From the NCBI GenBank assembly GCA_021018815.1, contig JAITYX010000030.1, forward strand, positions 1,503,001-1,567,000: 64,000 nucleotides of DNA, in the 5' to 3' direction. The notes below the pieces were generated by a model, which saw nothing but the letters and a program-made list of their open reading frames with translations, did no database searches and was not told where the DNA came from. Positions within the stretch are counted from its first letter, which is position 1; the number at the start of each line of letters is the position of its first letter. Positions 46,601-59,500 of this stretch are shown piece by piece. The stretch comes from Talinum fruticosum (taxonomy: Eukaryota > Streptophyta > Magnoliopsida > Caryophyllales > Talinaceae). Made by a program: the position numbers and the translations under genes.

Positions 46601-49600
46601 ATGAATGTACAACAGTCAAGACGCATGCAATAAGAAGGATCATGAAGTGTCAATGGCCTTCCAATGGCAGATGGAAATCTTACAAGCAACTTAGCAGAAA
46701 AGGATTGTTGTGAATATGACCAAAAAAAAAAAAAAAAAGATTGCATTTTGGTTGCCATTGATTTCAAATCCTGAAAACTTGCAGTTGTAAAGAACATTCA
46801 ATGTCAGGTGATCTTTAGATACAAAATAAAAGTTGTTCACATTATGAGAATAGCAAGAGAAATTCTTCAGAAGATCTAATTCAGCTGTTCCTCATGTACT
46901 TCCAACTTGAAATGTTGCACATTTTTACATTAGGACCAAACTTACATTCATTGAAAAAACAACTCAAGGGAAAAGACCCTTTAAAGCATGTTAGTCATCA
47001 TACATAGACAACTTTAAGGTATCATGATTGTTCTTATAGCAAGTGGCACCACATACACACCAGAACCTAAACGAACCTAAACTAACATAAACTGCAACAT
47101 CTGAAGCAGACAGCCACGTAGAAGATCTCTCAGAACTGCTCCAACTTTGTATTCCCATAACGCACCATCCACACACTAACTTAACCCACCATCAATTGAG
47201 CTAGGGAGGAACAACGCTTGATAATCTAAGTTCCTATGTCATCCACCACGTACAGATTGCACCCAAGCATACCAAATGTCAGAGTTCGGATGAGATCCAC
47301 TGTTTAGGATCTAGCACAATACCAAGCTTGTCCTTGACTTCTAATCAAGTTCCAACAGAATTTATTATGGTGGCTGGTTGCCTAACCTTCTTGTTTGTGC
47401 ACCCACGAAATTATGTGCGGAAAGATGAATGCCAAATGAAAGTGAACACCAATCAGACAAAGTTTGCATTTGCTGTCAAACTTCATTCAAGCTGCTCTTT
47501 ATACAAGAACTAGAAATACTACATAAAGACTTCAGGTACAAGGTGAAGAGGACTTTAGAATTTTGACTACATCAATTACCGAGAGAAAGACTTTATCAAA
47601 GAACTCTCAACCATAATTACCATTAACAGCAAACTTTTCTTAATTTTCCAGTCTAGGCAAGTCTTAACAAGTATTTTTCATCATTTTCTCAATGCGTACA
47701 CACCCACATCCACACAGTCCAATGGTCTAATATTTTAAGTTTCTGCTTATGCACCATATCACCGATGGATGCATGATGAACAATATTCCCAGATGAAGAT
47801 ATCATATTAAGGGTGACGACGATAAGGTCTAACACAATTTAAGTGCAGGCTGGCTAAAAGCCTAAAGTCACGCACTATAAACTATAGAAATACTTTTTCT
47901 TTTGAAGGCAGTTGTCGACATTTTACCTAGTAGCTAACCTAGTAATTTTGTCTTCACAGTAACTAGTAACTAGTGACCTATGAAAACCTTTTTCTAACAG
48001 TTTGAATCAAATTAAAAATATACGAAACGATATTTTTCAAGTTTTAGTTTTACACAAGCGAATCTTCATCTTTATGGAATATTTTACAAGGCACAGCTCA
48101 ACATAAATACCGAAACATGTTTGATAGAGAAAATGTGAAATCCCATTACCATAAGGCTTCTCTTTTTCTCAACAATCTCTTTCTTTTCCTTTGGCTTCAT
48201 AGAGAATATAAGCTTTCTGGACTTCATATCAGCCAGCGAAATGTTAACTTTAATTTGCTGCAACCACACAATATCCATCATAAATTCGTTATTTTATTTT
48301 ATTTTATTTTGATAAGGACAGTGTCGATGATAAATACACAACCTCGATAAAAACTTTAGTAAATAGAGCAAATTATAATGGTATAATTTCCAGTTTATTT
48401 GATAATACCTGTCCAATATATGATGATAAATATTGCATCTTCTCTTGGTCATATATTCTCAAAAGATCCGCTAGTTCTAACTCATCAGTAAGTTTGAGGT
48501 AAGCTTTCTGATTAACCCCTGCTGAGGATGATGACTCAAGCAAAGTGCTCTTGTTTAAAACTTCTTCATTGCCAATAATGCCTAAACTTTGCCTATACTT
48601 GGACGGATTTAATCCATTTTTTCTCAACCATGACTCAAAAGCTAAGAATTTCCACTTCGCAGCTAGGTTGCGGTATGGTAAAAATCCTATCAATGACCCA
48701 AAAGATACCTGAAATCATGGAAATTGATGTTTGTGAAAATTCCAAAACATAGCATACTTCAAAAGGAGGGAAAACAAAAAAAAAAAAAAAAGTGTTGCAA
48801 GTCTTTGCTGCATCCTTACCACGAAGCCTCTTGGACTACAACTAATCAACTCTATTTCTACTCTATCTCCAGCACTGAAACGTTGTTCCACCCGTTTCCA
48901 ATCAGTCTCTTCAACTTCCTGCATGAACATGAAGAATATAAAATATACCAAAACAATTATCTGTTAACTACAATCAGGATTGAACAGACTGATGTCGAAC
49001 CTTCAATGGCCGTGATAAGAGCAGTTTGGCTTCCTCACTTTCCCCATCAAAGCTTTCAGAATATACAGAATTGATTCCATCTTCAATTGGATATGACATT
49101 TCTTTTATAGATTGATCTAATCTACAATGCAAAAATCGCACAAAGGGGACCTTGAGGCTGGAGTTCAGTTCTCTCACAACACAAGCATTAGATTATGAGA
49201 GGGGAGAGAACATAATACCTTTTTGGTCTTCCTAGTAGCACAGATTCAACCAACCCTTCAGAACCACTAGATTCTGTGGTCAGATCCAGGTGCTGCACTC
49301 CTTGAAAATGGATAATTTTAAGTGTTAACTGCAAACCATTCATAGCATTTCATGCAGCAAATGGCACTCAATTGAAAAGATTCATCATTTACCTGCCTGG
49401 GAGTCCTCCCTTTGTTCATCTTGCTTTATGACAAAACTTCTTTTGGGTTCTGGATCAATGAGACCCCCGCCATGCCATCCATTCCATTAGACAGAGTAGT
49501 GTCTCCAGTCCCTTCACTATTTTTCCTCATAACCGCTTTTGGTTTCTGCAACAACGTCATTCCATCAGAACTACTCATTGCATCTTGTTGTACATCTGTC

Positions 49601-51014
49601 AAGTCACTCTCAAAACTGTTTGCTGCTCCTTTTGTGAGTCCAGTATATGCTGATACATTCATAGAATTATTTTCATTTTCATCACCATGATCCTCAGCCA
49701 TCTTAGTTTGCTCAGGCCTCTTCAACAGCGTCATCCCACTAAATTTCTCCTTCACAGGTTCTGTCCTCATCGATAATGATAAATTTGGCTTAATCCTTAA
49801 CCTTGATGAACCATCCATCTCGTCATCCTTCTCATTATACACACTTGGTTTTCGCAAAATAACATTTGGCACATTAGACTTGGTTGCATTTCCCACTTTG
49901 TCCCTGCTCAAATCACCTGGCCTCTTGATTTCCGGCAATTTGGCACTATCCTCACCACCCCCAACTTTGATCCCCTTCTTTGGTACCGGTTTCACTAAAT
50001 TCAACCCATTCTTTGCTTTCATTGAGCCCAGCTTCTCAGGCACATCAAACGGCACCTCTTTCACTTCTGGTAATTTACCCTTGTTCTTGTAGAAGTTCTT
50101 CTCGATTTCAATATAAGAAGCATCTGGGTTCACTTTCCTTCCCATTATCTAAAACATATGCCATAGACGTAAGGATATGATGATCGATAGTACAATATTG
50201 GGCTGGCAAAACTCATCAATTTGCACGTGCCATTTACTATTTACATAGAACCAAGCCCCAGGACATCATACATAGTTGGGGGGCAACCTCTAAGGGCCAT
50301 TCTTAAAGCTTCAGATTTTAGTGAATGAAAGCAAAATCCTCTACTTCTTTCATAGTGGGGTTAGTAAGTAATTGATGCTTAGCATCCAAGTTCAGATTGA
50401 AGAAATTTCATTACAATTTATTTAAAAATTTTCTCTACTTCTACATTCAGCTCGAGTATATTAGCAATCAGTGCTATAATCTACAAGTTCCAACGAAAAT
50501 AGCCTCTCTATATTCAGGGCAAGATTGTATACTTCTAAAACCACCCCTCAAAAAAAAAAAAAGGAAAAAATAACATAGGACTTCAGGGTATTGGTTTGAT
50601 GAAGGTTAAGTTCATCTTTGCTCGGCAATTCCATTGCTTCGTACCTTTCTCTAATTAATTGTGTTTAACCCAAGCAACCACAATCAAAGCCGAAAAATAC
50701 ACAATTATGAGCTTATTATCCAAAAATTGCGCAAAAGGATGTCTAAATGAACTAGCAAAACTGACCTTAGCTATGGTGAGCTTTGGGTCTTCACCAAGCA
50801 TTTGGCCGAATTTGAGCTCCATAAGGTCCCATTGATCAAGTTTCTTACTAGAATCGTCATTTTTCGAGGCAAAAACCGAGAATTTCTTAGGGTTACTGAG
50901 AGGAGCGATCGAGACCTTCCTCGAAGTCCAAGCTCTAGTTACAGGTACAGGAGGAGAGAGAAAGGGGCGCGGAAGAGTCGGTGACGATGTTGAGGAGAGA
51001 GAAAGCTTCTCCAT
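43697..51014 (-). CDS. SDP: plastid S1-domain RNA-binding protein, SDP-like, two frameshifts
   Basis: Fourteen exons: 51014-50766, 50148-49393, 49300-49219, 49121-49001, 48918-48820, 48708-48409, 48257-48150, 46446-46375, 46270-46184, 45877-45807, 45720-45634, 44719-44612, 44128-44060, 43774-43697. Intended length is 762 residues. The Ser/Pro/Arg-rich N-terminus with no early acidic residues looks like a chloroplast transit peptide. Then come ELKFGQMLGEDPKLT and GRKVNPDASYIEIEKNFYKN. A long polar linker has repeated (S/D)GMTLL(K/Q)(R/K)P motifs. A first S1-like domain starts near residue 413 (FSAGDRVEIELISCSPRGFV). A second S1 domain is at about 573-650 (LSIGDVVKCCIKKITYFGIF). One base is missing in exon 2 (C5 run, 49464-49468) and one in exon 10 (A6 run, 45826-45831); correcting both makes the total divisible by three. 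From memory, Arabidopsis SDP has a similar length and layout and acts in chloroplast rRNA processing. Confidence 0.85.
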
Positions 51015-52144
51015 GGTTTCAAATCAAATTGATGGAGTTGCAGAACATTTGAAATTTCTGAGCCCTCGAAATTGAGAGGCTTCGTAAAACAGAGAGAGAG
51101 AGAGAGAGGAGGAACGGCTATCAAAGGGGCAGGAAATGTTATCCGCCAAATCGGCAACGTGGCACTTCCTGATTTGTAGTTTCAATGAAGGATCTCCTTA
51201 GACCTCAACACAAAATCAAATGAATTTATGATTACAAAAATTAAAATTTCCCATCAAAGTGTCCCAACAATTTACAAAATATTCATTTCTATTATTGAAC
51301 TAATTTTTTATTTAAATTTGTTATAAGTCTATCTAAAAATATTTAAATTTGCCCTTGAATATCGGTTATATGCTTATAGCCGATTTACTGTCTCTATAAC
51401 CACAATCAAATACTCATTCCTTTTTTTCTTATTAGTAAAGCCATCAGTTGAAATCCAACAGAGGCAGGAGCAAAATAAGCAACAATAGCAAAAGCAGTGT
51501 CAACTAACAAACAGCAAGTAAAATGAAGTTGGTACTCTTAGACAATCTCGTTCTTAGGGGTAAAGAGTCGGGATTGAAGAAAAATTTATTGCCAACGTGT
51601 ATGGGTTATAGAAGATGTCTTCTTTCCGTGTTTTAAACCATAACGTCACTCTTATGAGATAAGTCATACGGTAGTATAATCCATCTCTGACTACTCATAA
51701 ACCATTCATTTTCAATTATATTACTATTATGAGATAATATAAGTAAATTCCACATTTACGAGATAATAATAACGAAAACTCACATGAATCACTTATGGGA
51801 AAAAAAATCGTACATGCGCAAACATGCAATTGATTATGGTAATAAATAAATAAATAAAAGGAACAAAGGAAAAAATACTCCTTTTCCAAAAATGAGTATA
51901 ATTATATCGTACTTGCATATTCATTTTTAAAACGCAACGTATTAAACATGTCAAACATTAGAAAAGTCTCTTACGCACCTTTCAATATCAGAAATGAGAT
52001 AAGTCAAGTGATATATCTCGACCAAAATTATGCATGAAAACACTTAGTAAAATATAAGGGACCGACAATGAAAAAAATTACACGAGACCAAAATTGTGAG
52101 GAACGTAAAGAAGTTGCATTTGACCCGAACTAACTTACATCTTC
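51015..52144. other. spacer between LIM and S1-protein genes
   Basis: The left ~130 bp is the leader of the S1-protein gene, with a short GA repeat near 51,090-51,110. The rest is AT-rich, with no gene signal, and contains the 3' UTR of the LIM gene. Confidence 0.55.
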
Positions 52145-53585
52145 CTACTCAGCTTGTACTAGTTCGTTCTCTTCTTGTTGCTCTGGTTCGGATTCTGGAG
52201 TCAAATCAGTTTTATTTTCATCTAGAGATGCCAAATTATCTTCATCTTTCTTAGTCAAAATTGATTCTTTAAGATGGTTATATGAACCCTTTTCCTTGAA
52301 TAGTTGAGCAAAGTGAGGCTTGCAGTATAGAATTCCATCCAAAGCAGCATAATTGGAAGTTGTTAGAGAACAACCTCCTTTAGCACATCGAAAGCACGAT
52401 TTGTGGTAATTTTCTCCTTCTACAACAATCTGTTACATCCATTAACATATGAGAATTTAAATATTTTTGCATGCAATAAAATATATGTTCTTGAAAACTT
52501 GTAGTTTTACAAACCTTTTCAAGTGGATAAGCTGTTTTTTTACACATAGAGCACTTGTCCTGTGTTCCCGAGAATACAGATGAGTGTTTGTTAGGGGTTT
52601 TATCCTGAAAACGCACATATAAATAATTAAGTTTCATATATACGTAATAAGATAAAAACATGTGATGAAAATAATTACCGCTTCAGTTTTTGTGCCTGGA
52701 TATATAGACAGAAGGGAAAATTTTGTTAGTCTTCTTTAAACCAAAATAAGATTAAGAGAAATATATAATGGTTAATATGAATAAATTGTGGAGTTTACTT
52801 GTGAAGGGCTTCTTGGAATAAGTTCCAGTTTCCTTGAAGCGTTGTTCAAAATGTGGCATGCAAAATAACATCCCATCCAATGAGGAAAATCGACCCACCT
52901 GATATATATTTACAAGGATGTATTTATAATGTATATAAAAATCATTAATAATGTATATGATATGAAAAATATAACATTATTGAAAAGCTAACAATAAAAA
53001 CAATGTGACATTTTCTTATAAAACATTGTCAAAATTTGATTCATATCAAATTAATACTCATACGTGAAGTTGTCAAAATTTTACATATTTTTTCATAAAA
53101 TGTCTTTAGAAAGCATACGGGTCTTTAAAAAAATATGCTAGCATGACTGTGTGACTTGATGCTTCTATTTTCAAACGTTTTTCAAAAGATCCGGTCTTTC
53201 TGCTGGCAGATGTGTTAGCAAGGATAACACTTTTTAAATCTTTCTATAGTCCTGCAAAAATGGGATTCACACTAGGGGTGCTCGTGGAACCGGCTTTTAC
53301 GCTAGCAGAACTGCTAGCATAAGTTAAACTTTATTTAGTTAGATCTTCCTAATTAGACTCCGCAAAAGCAAGATTCGTATTATAAAAATTATTCTCGTGG
53401 TCGTAAAAAAAAAAAAAAAAAAAACTGATAACAAAAATGCACATACATACCATGAGCTTTCCATTACACTGGCTACATTTGAAACATGATTTGTGATAAG
53501 GGATTCCATCAGCTGTCATCAGATCAACCACGTACACAGTCTTCTCACAAGCCTTGCATTTGTCGAGGGTTCCAGTAAACACCAT
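52145..53585 (-). CDS. two-LIM-domain actin-binding protein (plant CRP-like, WLIM/PLIM2)
   Basis: Five exons: 53585-53451, 52898-52799, 52695-52679, 52604-52515, 52429-52145; 208 residues, no frame break. LIM domain 1 starts MVFTGTLDKCKACEKTVY and has PYHKSCFKC and FCMPHFEQRF. A linker (KPFTSTKTEADKTPNKHSS) includes a 17 bp micro-exon. LIM domain 2 has DKCSMCKKTAYPLEK, NYHKSCFRC and LYCKPHFAQLFKEKGSYNHL. All zinc ligands appear present. The acidic C-terminal tail of about 45 residues (PESEPEQQEENELVQAE) is longer than in the short WLIM1 type and points to the pollen-type PLIM2 branch. Plant LIM proteins bind and bundle actin filaments in the cytoplasm. LIM1 has Met where Lys is usual in the C-K-P-H motif. 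Confidence 0.9.
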
Positions 53586-53888
53586 ATTTTTATTTTATTT
53601 TATTTTGGTATATTATTATTCTTCCTCTCCCTCCCAATGTTATACTCAGAATTTAATCTCCAAACGGAGGAAGAAGGAAGAATTTATTAATTACATTAAT
53701 GTTGTTGTGTTCTCAACTATTTATAATCCAAGCTAGACACAAAAAATGATGGTGCACATTGAAGGCGATAAACTCGCAAAGTTCTTGATGGATATGTGAT
53801 TTGCTTTTGTCATATTTTTAGGGTTGACATATTTTGGATCACTTGTTTTTTTCGATTTTATATGAATTTGTCAACACATTTCAGGACA

Positions 53889-53890
<2 letters not shown>

Positions 53891-53928
<38 letters not shown>
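53891..53928. repeat. (TA)n microsatellite
   Basis: About 19 AT dinucleotides between the LIM promoter and the LINE relic. Confidence 0.95.
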
Positions 53929-53931
<3 letters not shown>

Positions 53932-54939
53932 GAGGTCTTAGTTTAGTGACCAAGATTGATGTCCCGAGTATATTAGGTATCGATTTAATTTTCCTCTTTT
54001 CTATTATATTATAATGTAATTTGTGGCTTATATGAATATTTTAACTTTTTCTTTTGGGGCAATAGAGGTGCCAACGTCCATAACAAATTTTATTAGCTAG
54101 CAACTAAATAAACCTAAGTCATCTTAACACCGTCCTTATACAAAAGCTCCACGATGTAATTGGAGACACAAACCCCGACTCTCTCGGTAAAGAATTGTAA
54201 TGATGTAAAAAGTTGTGAGATAGTCGTAAAATTAGTTGTAGAAAGTTATAGAGAGTTGTAAAGTTATAAGGTAAGTTAAAAAGAATAGTCCGAACTCCTA
54301 ATTTGTTACAATTCATGTGATTTTGTTAGACTCAATAGAATAAGCTAAACTGCGAGATACCATAAACTTCGCCAAAACTTAAGAGGTTAAATAGTTTCTT
54401 ACATTGTTATAGTAGCGTTTCATACTCAACATTAACATAATGTGTCTTTTAAGCACTGCAACCAAAATGATGGAACACAATATGAATCTAAAGCTTTATA
54501 TACCCCAATTATCTAGAAATCTTTACACAAATATACAACACCTTGAACTACACCTAATTGAGGTGCAAATACCTACATGTTTGAGGCATGAGAACACTTC
54601 CATTTCCCCTGAACCCTATGAAGACTCTATCGCCCTTGCCAAGCTCAAATCACCCTTCGAGGCTCCTTCAACTCGTCACAACCTGGATTTGGCCAATAAG
54701 CGGGTCGTTTGAGCCAATTTACCTTCAGGTCACCAATATTCGATTTAATTTCAATTTCAGAGTTAGGTTAACTTCCAATCACACAATTTTTGGTCCAAAA
54801 CCTTATTTTGTGAAGAAAAACAAATTCAGTTCGAGCCGAATCATGTCAATTTTGAATTCAAATAAGATTTCATATCTTATAAGCTATAGTCATAACACTC
54901 TTCTTGGTACATCTCTCCCCACATGAAGTTCTTCCGGGA

Positions 54940-55420
54940 AGAAGCACTTCATTGATTAGTATCATCCCCTCGTTAGGCTTTGAAATTATCTTTTTTGACT
55001 TGTCAAAGAAAATAGTATTCATATATTTCCAAATGCATTAAACAGTCAATATGAATTTAGTCGTCCAACTTTCACATCCATTTTCGCCCCTAATGTCGTT
55101 TTTAAGTCAAAAGCTTGTATGCAAGGTCCATTGGTCTCATACGTGACCATTGACTCCACAAATGGTGTAAAACAAACGTATGACTTTTACGCAGTCACGG
55201 AGAATATGTTGCATATCTTCAGCATGTACCCCACATATCTTATTTGGGATAAGTTCGTAAAACCGCTTTTGGCTTTATTCTTGTATATTTATCAAACGAG
55301 CATGCACGATAAGTGCACTGAAAATTTTGATCCCATGAGGGACACGAGCTCTCAATGCCTACTTACATATATGCTAATGTATTTTGACATGTTCAGTTGA
55401 AAATGACAGTTTGAATGACG
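54940..55420 (-). mobile_element. non-LTR retrotransposon (LINE) relic, 3' end of the polyprotein
   Basis: On minus around 55,185-55,240 the reading ICGVHAEDMQHILRDC matches the zinc-binding motif that follows the reverse transcriptase in plant L1-type LINEs. It is followed at the usual distance by a WTTKFILTV-CIWKYMN-like stretch, in place of the typical WxLWKxRN. Stops interrupt the frame. No other LINE part was recognised. Confidence 0.5.
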
Positions 55421-56579
55421 ATATCACATTTCTTTCGAATTTTCGAATGATGCCATTTCTTTGAAGAATTCTTTAGGTGAAATGTTGGAAGATGATCCCA
55501 TCTAATTCCTTGTCCTAATAACCTTCTACCTTGGATTTTCATACAAAGAGGGAAAGCCTTTTACAAAGGTCTATAAGTTGTTTTCCTATCCCAAATTACA
55601 TTAGGGGAGCTAATTGAACTACATAAGTAAGGATTTGCCGCCTAAAATCATTGTTTGACTTCATCAAGAGTGATGTTGTTTTACATAATTTGCAACATTA
55701 TTATTTTTGTTCCTAAACTATATGAAACTAGAAATTCTTTGCAATATTGATTTCAAAATTTTGATACTTTAGCGTATTGGACCGAGAAAACAAAAGAGTC
55801 AAAGTCAACCCAATAAGAAAATAACTCGTCCTGAATTGCAACTGAATCTAATTGACCTAATGACCGACTCGAACATGATCCAACCTAAAATTAACTCGAA
55901 TGATCCATTTCCATGCCAATACATACTTCCAAGTTCGACATAACTAATCCGAAACTCAAAATCCTAATCTAATGACCTAAATCCATGCTCAAACCCATTC
56001 AAAAAAGCTAACCTTAAACCAAACCCAACCTCTTCAAACGTCAAGATTTTTTGACAAAACATCGATTGATTCATACATAGTGCATCAGATTTGAAACAAA
56101 TCTTATTGATCTAGGCATAATAACAAAATCAATCATATCTAAAAGCGAACCAAGTTGTATTCATCAGGTCTACTTTCAAGTATAGTAGTAGAGCCGTTGC
56201 TTACCAAAAAAAAAAAAAAAAGAAACTACCTAAAAAAGAAGAAAAAGGTCAAAAAAAAAAAAAAAAAAAAACTTGAATGTTTCCAGAACCAGTCCCTGCT
56301 TTACAGTCCTGGGACTGAAGGCAGTACTCACTCCCTCACTCCTCCCACTCCCAGGCTAAAAATCCAAAAACCCTCAAAAACCGGTCAAAAAATAAAAATC
56401 ATCATCTCCAACCAAAGTCACTCGTAGAGATATACCCAAGAACGTTCGAATTTCCTTCCCAGAAATTCCTATTCAATTTCAAACTGCTTCTATTTGAGAT
56501 CGAAATTCCTCCATTTTTGATTCGCACCCCTTTGACCTTCCTTCGTTTCCTCGAATATCTGGGGATTTCATACTTTCCG

Positions 56580-59500
56580 ATGAATCAAAATCCGCGGCCT
56601 AGGTATCCGCCGGGGATCGGAAACGGCCGAGGTGGAGGTGGCGGATATATTCAACAACAAAACCCTAATTTTCATAATCGAGCTCCCAATCCCAATTACC
56701 ACCCCCAACCCCAGCACTATGTGCAGCGAAACCCAGTGCAGAATCAACAGCAGCAACAATGGATGATGAGACGCCCTGCTGGTGCCGCGACTGCTCCTTC
56801 AACTGATTCAAGTTCTAACGAAGTCGAAAAGGCCATTCAATCGTCTCAACCTGTTGTTGATTTCAGGTACGATTATCAAATTCTAGTGCTTTTTCCCCCA
56901 TTAATTTTTGGTCATATGAGTGATAATTGATTGTTGAACTTCAATATTATGCTCAGCTTATCTGTGATGGTCGAGCGGTGAGAGATGTTTGAGGATTTGG
57001 GCAAAGCTTGGAATGTCGGAAATGGTTCATTTGATAGGATCTATCTTAGTGGGTGTGTTGCGGTGGTAGATTTCCAGTTTTTGTTGTGCTTTCTGTAAAT
57101 TGTGGAGTTGGAAGTGTGGGTGTGTTAGCTTAGATGTAGAACTGACCTCTACTGGGACCTGGGAAGCTCTAGAAAGTACCCAGTACTTAATATCTCTCCT
57201 TGAGCCCAATTGGACTAGATCCTGTTCAAACTCTTGTACCGGCTTTGCTGACATCGTTGTTTCATAACCATTATCCTCTCACCAAGAAGAACCTAGCTGA
57301 CTATTCACTTCACCACGGGCAACCAAGTTAGTTCCTGCTTTTTGATGTCTTCATGTTGAAGCACCAGACACTCTGGCCAACTTTGTAAAACATCAGCGTT
57401 GGGTATTGGTCCTATTGGATTCTAGGGAGGTCAAGATATTAGTTTTGTCCCAGAAAGGAGCTGAGTTGCCATAGAGGCTCTAGTCAAAATTCCTATGAAG
57501 AAATAATTCATTAGAAAATGGAATGACTGGCGGCAGGATTCATAATGATAGAAATAATTGTGATAAATGACAGTACAGTACTACTGGAACTGATAATGAC
57601 AATATTAGTACTAAAAGCAGCAATGATAATGATGCAATTGGTAGAGTCCTAGAGAAAAGGACTGGGAAATAAAGGGCACCAAGTTGAAGAGGAAGAGGAT
57701 ATTAGAGATGAAGAGGAGTTGTTGGAGTTGGATGATGATGAGGATGTGGGGTGGAACATGTGAGGTTAAATGATGATGATCATGACGATGATGATGATGC
57801 TTATTAGATTTTTAAAGGGGGGTTTACGAACTTTTCTAGGCTTTGACTGATTCCTTCTATGCTTGCTTGTTTCATTTTAGACTTCTACTGCTTAGTACAG
57901 TCTTAAATGTTTGTTTTGAGATATTATAATGTTAGATTATTGTATCTTAGGGCTATGTGTGGTGTTTTTAGTAGTTATAATGATGTCTAACTCTAAGCAC
58001 TTATTTTATGTCCTTTCTTACTTATTCATAAAAATATGGCCTGGAATGATTTTCAAGCATTTTTAAGTAAAAATTGCACCTTCGCCTCAAAGCCCGTCCC
58101 AAGCCCCAGTATCCTTTGCGTTTTTTTCCGCTGTGAGCCCCAGGACCCTTTGCGTTTTTGCGCCCGAGCTTTTTAATCTAAGGTACTAAATGAGCCTGCA
58201 ATATTAGTTATAGTAGCAATGATATAGTGAGTGTTATGTAATGTGGTGGATATAGTGGCAATAGTAAACCACAATACTTTTAAATTTGTAATGAATAGAC
58301 TTTACAATGTACAGGAATAAAAAAATCCTAGTAGCAGTTTTAACAAGTTATAATATATAAATCTTGAATGAAAGGACCTTAGGAAAATTTCAAATCAAGG
58401 TGAAGCTAGAGGGTGGAGGTTAGTACTCCAAAGGAGCCAGAACAAGAGAGCCACGAGTTTTTCTGTGCAACACTAATATTAAATGCCACATGCTTCTATC
58501 AAGAATCAAGTATATTTTGAGGTATGTCGGGCTGAATTTTGCCTAATTACCTTTCTGTCTATTCTTATTTAGCCTTTTTAGGTCCGTTAATATGAGACTC
58601 TCACTCCTTACTAATGCATCTCGTTTTCTCCTCATGATGTACTTTAACATAGGTTCAAGTCACATATTGTATATTCCATAGTGACCATTCATTCATTATG
58701 TTAGATCACAATTCCTAAATTTATATCCTTTTGGTAGTGCCGTACGGTTGATGATGATCTTCCCCTTTGCATCATTAGCTTCTGACTTGGTAACATGCTT
58801 GCTTAGTTGGAAAGAAGCCCAACTGCAGGGTGCAGTGGTCTTACAATATCGCTTAGTATTTTCTCTCAAGTGGAGCCTTCTTGTCACATGCCTCTAACAA
58901 TGCATTTCATGTGTTTGTCATTTAACATCATACGAAGATTGACGTCATTTTGAAATTCCCCTTTGCCTGGAATGATTGGTTTAATATTCAAAACATTACT
59001 TATGCAAAGCTCCATTTCAAATACCTGTTTAATCTAAAGCCTATAGGTTCTGAGGCATTCCTTATCTGTTTTGACTTAGTGTTGACACTTTCTTATTTCA
59101 CTAAGAAATGGCATACTGGGTACCTCTTTATTTTACATATATTATTTCTATGAGTTCATCTATAACTTGACAGAAGATATTTCCGAGGAAAGTCTTTGTG
59201 TCTCTAAATCCCTGGTAAGTGCCATAATACAAATCTTCGATGGTTTATACATATCGTTAGTTACTTGACATACAACAAGGAGGTAATAACTCGGATATAT
59301 GCAATGGAGACTCTCGAATCTTCTAACAAAACCTCTACAAAGTATCTTTAGGGGCTTCTCACGGGCCTTCCCTCAGACAGATTATATGATATTTCGATAG
59401 GTCTAATGCTCAATGAATTGTCTTCAAAGATGAGTAACTTTCATCTTTTTTCGTTCACAAATCATATTTGTTCCATGAGATGACAATACCCCTATAAAAT

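Larger units (their letters stand above)
53586..56579. other. divergent spacer between LIM and RH8-like genes
   Basis: Shared by the promoters of the minus-strand LIM gene and the plus-strand helicase gene. Contains a (TA)n run at 53,891-53,928, a LINE relic at about 54,940-55,420 and two poly-A stretches near 56,200-56,270. The last ~300 bp, pyrimidine-rich, is the likely 5' UTR of the helicase. Confidence 0.6.

Noticed and set aside
54440..54926. Two overlapping plus-strand ORFs
   Set aside because: No homology pattern; part of the region next to the LINE relic, likely chance.
56155..56427. Plus-strand ORF rich in Lys
   Set aside because: Built on poly-A tracts in the promoter/leader of the helicase gene.
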